Positions 60,542 to 64,000 of a stretch of DNA of 64,000 nucleotides are shown in pieces (the first letter of the stretch is position 1; each line of letters opens with the position of its first letter). The translations under genes and the position numbers were made by a program. The notes below the pieces were generated by a model. It searched no databases and was not told where the DNA came from. It saw only the letters and a program-made list of their open reading frames with translations. Where the stretch lies: positions 550,744 to 614,743 of the forward strand of contig NZ_DF967965.1 in NCBI RefSeq assembly GCF_001050195.2, in the 5' to 3' direction. The DNA is from Anaerolinea thermolimosa (GTDB lineage Bacteria > Chloroflexota > Anaerolineae > Anaerolineales > Anaerolineaceae).

Positions 60542-61891
60542 ATGTGCGATACATTCGTCGTTTTCCCTGATGCGACTGCAGATGGTTCTCTTTTATTTGG
60601 TAAAAATTCAGACCGCGATCCCAATGAAGCGCATGAAGTCATTCTTGTTCCAAGAAAAAATTACCTCTCCGGAAGCCAAGTGCGTTGCACCTATATGGAA
60701 ATTCCGCAGGTGGAAGCAACTCATGCTGTTTTGCTTCTCAAACCTTTCTGGATTTGGGGAGCCGAAATGGGTGCAAATGAACACGGCGTGGTGATCGGTA
60801 ATGAAGCTGTCTTCACGCGGGGGTTGATTGGCAAAGAGCCGGGGCTGATCGGTATGGATCTGTTGCGCCTGGCGCTGGAAAGAGCCAGTACCGCAGAACA
60901 GGCCCTGAATACGATGATTGATCTGCTGGAAAAGTATGGGCAGGGCGGAAACTGTGGTTTCAGCCACCCCCTTTATTACAATAACAGTTTCTTGATTGCT
61001 GACCCTGGAAAGGCTTTCGTGCTGGAGACGGCTGGTCGTCAATGGGCGGTAGAAGAAATACATCGAGGAATACGCACGATTTCCAATGCGCTGATCATTG
61101 AAAATCGCTGGGACCGGGCATCCGCAGGGCTGGTAGAGACGGCGATTCGGCAGGGGTGGTGCCGGTCTGCGGATACATTTAACTTCGCCCGTGATTATTC
61201 GGACCGAATTTTTACCACCTTTGCGGCGGGTCGGCCTCGTCAATGTACCACAAACCGGCTGTTGCAATCGCAGCAGAGCAGGGTGGGGGTAGCGGAGGCG
61301 CTGGCGGTATTGCGGCATCATCAGGAGAAGCCCAACGGTAAGTGGCGGCCGGATGCCAGCCTGGTAGGCGCTGATGTATGCATGCACGCCGGGTTCGGTC
61401 CGGTACGAATCAGCCAATCGGTGGGATCGCTGGTGGCTCACCTGACCCCCGAAAGATTCACTTTCTGGGTTACGGGCACTTCTGCCCCCTGTACCAGTCT
61501 GTTTAAGCCCGTCTGGTTTGAGGGGGGGATCCCATGGTCTGGGGAGCCTGCTCCGGCGGGAAAGTATAACCCCGCATGCCTCTGGTGGCGGCATGAGCTT
61601 GTGCATCGCAGGCTGATCCACAGAAACCCGGCCTCGTGGGAGTGGTTGCGAGAAGAGCAGACTCAACTTGAGGGGGAATTTATCTCCATGGCCGGCAGGG
61701 CTGCACCGGTGGCCAGTGTAAAAGGTGAAATTTCGGAGCGATGTTTCCAGCTTGCAGAGGAAGCAGAAGGCCGCTGGCGGGAGCGCCTCGAGAAGGAGAA
61801 GAGGAAAGCCGAATCGCGTTTTTATTATCAGATAGCCTGGCGCCAGTGGAACCGTGAGGCCGGGTTACCGTTGGAAAACGAAAACCTCTGA
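60542..61891 (+). CDS. C69-family dipeptidase / secernin-like hydrolase
   Basis: A 449-residue protein of the C69 (Ntn-hydrolase) family. Catalytic Cys2 (MCDTFVVFPDATADGSLLFG) becomes the N-terminus after Met removal, and NSDRDPNEAHEV and GNEAVFTRG follow. This resembles secernins and bacterial dipeptidases. No signal peptide is present. It starts three bases after the response regulator, so it is probably transcribed with the signalling pair; the reason is unknown. Activity on dipeptides or acyl amides is inferred from the family. Confidence 0.9.
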   Translation: MCDTFVVFPDATADGSLLFGKNSDRDPNEAHEVILVPRKNYLSGSQVRCTYMEIPQVEATHAVLLLKPFWIWGAEMGANEHGVVIGNEAVFTRGLIGKEPGLIGMDLLRLALERASTAEQALNTMIDLLEKYGQGGNCGFSHPLYYNNSFLIADPGKAFVLETAGRQWAVEEIHRGIRTISNALIIENRWDRASAGLVETAIRQGWCRSADTFNFARDYSDRIFTTFAAGRPRQCTTNRLLQSQQSRVGVAEALAVLRHHQEKPNGKWRPDASLVGADVCMHAGFGPVRISQSVGSLVAHLTPERFTFWVTGTSAPCTSLFKPVWFEGGIPWSGEPAPAGKYNPACLWWRHELVHRRLIHRNPASWEWLREEQTQLEGEFISMAGRAAPVASVKGEISERCFQLAEEAEGRWRERLEKEKRKAESRFYYQIAWRQWNREAGLPLENENL

Positions 61892-61905
61892 ACCGTCTGT
61901 GATGC

Positions 61906-61911
61906 TATAAT
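61906..61911 (+). promoter_or_regulatory. -10 element for the last sensor gene
   Basis: TATAAT lies 15 bases before the ATG in a 35-base gap. No good -35 is seen, and no clear ribosome-binding site follows, so the message would have a short leader of about nine bases. Confidence 0.4.
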
Positions 61912-61926
61912 CAGGTTAGTTTACCC

Positions 61927-64000
61927 ATGAAGTTCATCGCTGGCCTGTTTGCTACACAACCTTACTTTTTACCCCTGTCTTTAACCGGCATGTTGGGCTG
62001 GTTGATGCTTGCCGGGCTGGTGTTATTTGGTTTAAGGCAATGGTGGGAAGAACCTTCCGGGGTGTTGCGCCGCCGCTGGGGGCTTCTGGTAGCGCTGGCA
62101 CTGGCGATTCCCTTTACTTCTACTGTAGCGGGGTTGCAATTTCACGGGCAGACGCTTCCCTTACCAGGGGTGCCTTCCAATGCCAGTGAGCCAGTGCTGA
62201 TGTTCCTGGCGGCATTACCCTGGGTGCTGGCGGCTGGCTTTCTGGGACCTTTACCGGCGGTGATTCTGGGTGGAGCGGCAGGGCTGATGTTGGGTTTATA
62301 TACCACCCATAGCCCTTTTGCTCCTTTGGAAATTGCCGGGTTGGCTTTGCTGTTCAGCCGCGCTGTGAGACAACGTTACCGCACCTGGTTTTACCGGCTC
62401 ATCCGTCATCCTCTGGGAGCGGCGGTGGTGCTTGCCGTTGCGTATAGCCCGATATTCATGCTTACGACACTGCTGGCGGTCAATGCGCCCCTGGCAGTGC
62501 GCCTGGATTATGCTCTGACCCAGACGTGGGAGATCATTCTGATGCGCGGGTTGGAGCTGATGCTTGCGAGCGTGATCGGCGAGGTTTGTTTTCTCACCAT
62601 GCCGCTCTGGTGGGGGTGCCGCGGACCGTGGTTACCTTCGCCGGCCGAGTCGAATTTTCAGACCCGTGTTTTCCTTGGCACGATTCCGTTTGTGGTGGTT
62701 CTGTCTTTGACGTTGACCCTGGGCGACTGGCTTGTGGCCGGAAAGGCCGCACGACGGATGGTGGAAGAACGCCTTTCCAGTACAGCTCGGGTGGCCATGG
62801 ACAGCCTGCCCTATTTTCTGGACATGGGGCAAAGTCTGGTTATTTCCATGGCCACCCCCGATTTACTTTCTCTTGCACCGGATGAAGTTGAACAGACTCT
62901 GGCCGCGCGGATGCGCTCAGTGCCTTTTTTTCGGCAATTGACTCTGTGGGATGCTGCCGGGCGGCAAGTTGGAAGTTACCCTCGCTCTGAGAGCGGCCCT
63001 GGCGCAGAACTCTCCCGTGAGGAAAAGCAGGGAATTGAACTGGCACTGGGGGGAGTGCTTTCGCAGACGTATACGATCAAACCCCCGGCCGGAGAACGCT
63101 CTGCGGTGGTCATGTTTCTTGCGGCTATTGAAGATAGTCAAGGCGAGATTTCAGGGGTGCTGATCGGATATACGGATTTACAATCGAACCCGTTTGCCAG
63201 GCCATTAATTGCGGTGGTCGATGGTTTGGCCGAAATGAACGGGCAGGGGTATCTGCTGGACGAAAATCAAACGATCGTCTACCCGGTTGATCCGACTACC
63301 CCGCAGGTGTTGGAGAATATTCCGAAGGCGCCGGTGGCGTTTTATCAGGATACTCTGCCGGATGGCACGCGAAGTTATACCTATTATTACCGTGCTGATG
63401 ACCGTCCATGGGCTATTGTCATGGCGGTTCCGGCTCAGTATACCCAGCAGGTGGCTTTGAATATTGCCGTACCCCTGCTGGTGATCCTCGCGCTGCTGGC
63501 GGCGGCGGCTTTTATCCTGTTAAGGCTAACCCTGGGGCCGATATCGAGCAATTTACGTATGCTGGCATATCAGGCGGGGTTGATTGCCCGGGGTGACCTG
63601 GACCATCCTGTGCGGGTGAAGGGTGAAGACGAGATTGGACAGCTGGCGGCTTCCTTTGAACAGATGCGCGTCAGCCTCAAATTGCGCCTGGATGAACTCA
63701 ACCACCTGCTGGTGGTCAGCCAGGGAGTGGCTGCCAACCTGGAAATTCAAAATGCTGTACAGCCCATTTTACGAGCTGCTGTGCAACACGAGGTGGATTC
63801 GGCACGGATTGTTTTAACGAACGAAGTGATGCTTGACCCTCACCTGGCAGAGCCGGTAGCTTTTGGCCAGGGAGAGGCAACTCAGCGGTATGCCCATCTG
63901 GATTCAGTGCTTTATCAGCTGGTGCGTCATCAGGAATCGATCATTATCCCAACGCCGATGAGGATGCGACGCATTAACCCGCCAGCTGACCGGCCTGTTC
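61927..64000 (+). CDS. Membrane sensor protein with Cache-like, HAMP and GAF regions (cut by window edge)
   Basis: The reading frame is open for 691 codons to the right edge. Several helices (about residues 10-235) begin the protein, then a helix at ~243-268, an extracytoplasmic sensor domain resembling dCache (~285-510, with FRQLTLWDAAGRQVGSYP and GVLIGYTDLQ), a helix at ~510-535, a HAMP domain (~537-582; IARGDLDHPVRVKGEDEIGQ) and the start of a GAF-like domain. The output is outside the window; a histidine kinase or phosphatase is likely. The multi-helix N-terminus resembles MASE-type sensors. Confidence 0.82.
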   Translation, partial: MKFIAGLFATQPYFLPLSLTGMLGWLMLAGLVLFGLRQWWEEPSGVLRRRWGLLVALALAIPFTSTVAGLQFHGQTLPLPGVPSNASEPVLMFLAALPWVLAAGFLGPLPAVILGGAAGLMLGLYTTHSPFAPLEIAGLALLFSRAVRQRYRTWFYRLIRHPLGAAVVLAVAYSPIFMLTTLLAVNAPLAVRLDYALTQTWEIILMRGLELMLASVIGEVCFLTMPLWWGCRGPWLPSPAESNFQTRVFLGTIPFVVVLSLTLTLGDWLVAGKAARRMVEERLSSTARVAMDSLPYFLDMGQSLVISMATPDLLSLAPDEVEQTLAARMRSVPFFRQLTLWDAAGRQVGSYPRSESGPGAELSREEKQGIELALGGVLSQTYTIKPPAGERSAVVMFLAAIEDSQGEISGVLIGYTDLQSNPFARPLIAVVDGLAEMNGQGYLLDENQTIVYPVDPTTPQVLENIPKAPVAFYQDTLPDGTRSYTYYYRADDRPWAIVMAVPAQYTQQVALNIAVPLLVILALLAAAAFILLRLTLGPISSNLRMLAYQAGLIARGDLDHPVRVKGEDEIGQLAASFEQMRVSLKLRLDELNHLLVVSQGVAANLEIQNAVQPILRAAVQHEVDSARIVLTNEVMLDPHLAEPVAFGQGEATQRYAHLDSVLYQLVRHQESIIIPTPMRMRRINPPADRPV

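Overview
The window looks like a chromosomal segment of a member of the Chloroflexota, most likely class Anaerolineae. The evidence is two DUF2298 ('YYY') membrane proteins, a family best known from Chloroflexi and archaea; isopentenyl phosphate kinase beside mevalonate kinase; a FhaA/FhaB-like FHA pair; many PAS/GAF histidine kinases; and a moderately GC-rich, gene-dense chromosome. There are about 58 protein genes, no gap over 300 bases, and no tRNA, rRNA, CRISPR array or insertion sequence that I can see. This is core genome plus lineage-specific genes rather than a mobile island.

Layout. 1-5.1 kb: a leftward FHA pair plus the start of an MTA-phosphorylase-like gene, diverging from the RNA-repair pair archease-RtcB, then a YbaK-type deacylase, a PHP phosphoesterase and secG. 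5.2-9.5 kb: a peptide-type solute-binding lipoprotein or anchored protein, a hypothetical gene, a cobalamin adenosyltransferase, a DUF554 protein and a membrane-anchored DsbA-like thioredoxin. 9.6-21.0 kb: a very tight leftward run of 13 genes (zinc ribbon, PfkB kinase, ParA, ParB, amidohydrolase, two histidine kinases, response regulator, small protein, CpaF-type ATPase, tandem-HTH protein, TPR protein, GNAT). 21.1-30.5 kb: radC, ffh, rpsP-khpA-rimM, dprA, mannose-1-phosphate guanylyltransferase, topA with an extra N-terminal zinc site, and a two-TM hypothetical gene ending at a strong bidirectional terminator. 30.5-38 kb: greA, an ABC-2 exporter operon, then dgt, isopentenyl phosphate kinase, mevalonate kinase and a UbiA prenyltransferase, all leftward. 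38-41.5 kb: an AAA ATPase, tlyA and lepA.

41.5-56.3 kb is the most distinctive part. It is a rightward envelope/glycosylation cluster: a flippase-like membrane protein, a GT4 glycosyltransferase, a methyltransferase, a GT39-like protein, a 1756-residue protein that joins a GT39-like half to a DUF2298 half, a stand-alone DUF2298 protein, and a GT39/Agl23-like protein. Together with the nearby UbiA (resembling decaprenyl-phosphate phosphoribosyltransferase), the isoprenoid kinases and the GDP-mannose-type nucleotidyltransferase, this suggests polyprenyl-phosphate-linked surface glycosylation. 56.3-64 kb: cytidylate kinase, a multi-PAS histidine kinase paired with a response regulator that carries a degenerate kinase domain, a C69-family hydrolase, and the first 691 codons of another sensor protein cut by the right edge.

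Two regulatory patterns recur. Most genes have good Shine-Dalgarno sequences or overlap the previous stop, but several unit-leading genes (archease, isopentenyl phosphate kinase, the UbiA gene, the AAA ATPase) have none and instead show a TANNNT hexamer exactly six bases before the start codon, the signature of leaderless mRNAs. The ffh gene has a promoter, a hairpin and an eight-codon upstream reading frame in its leader.
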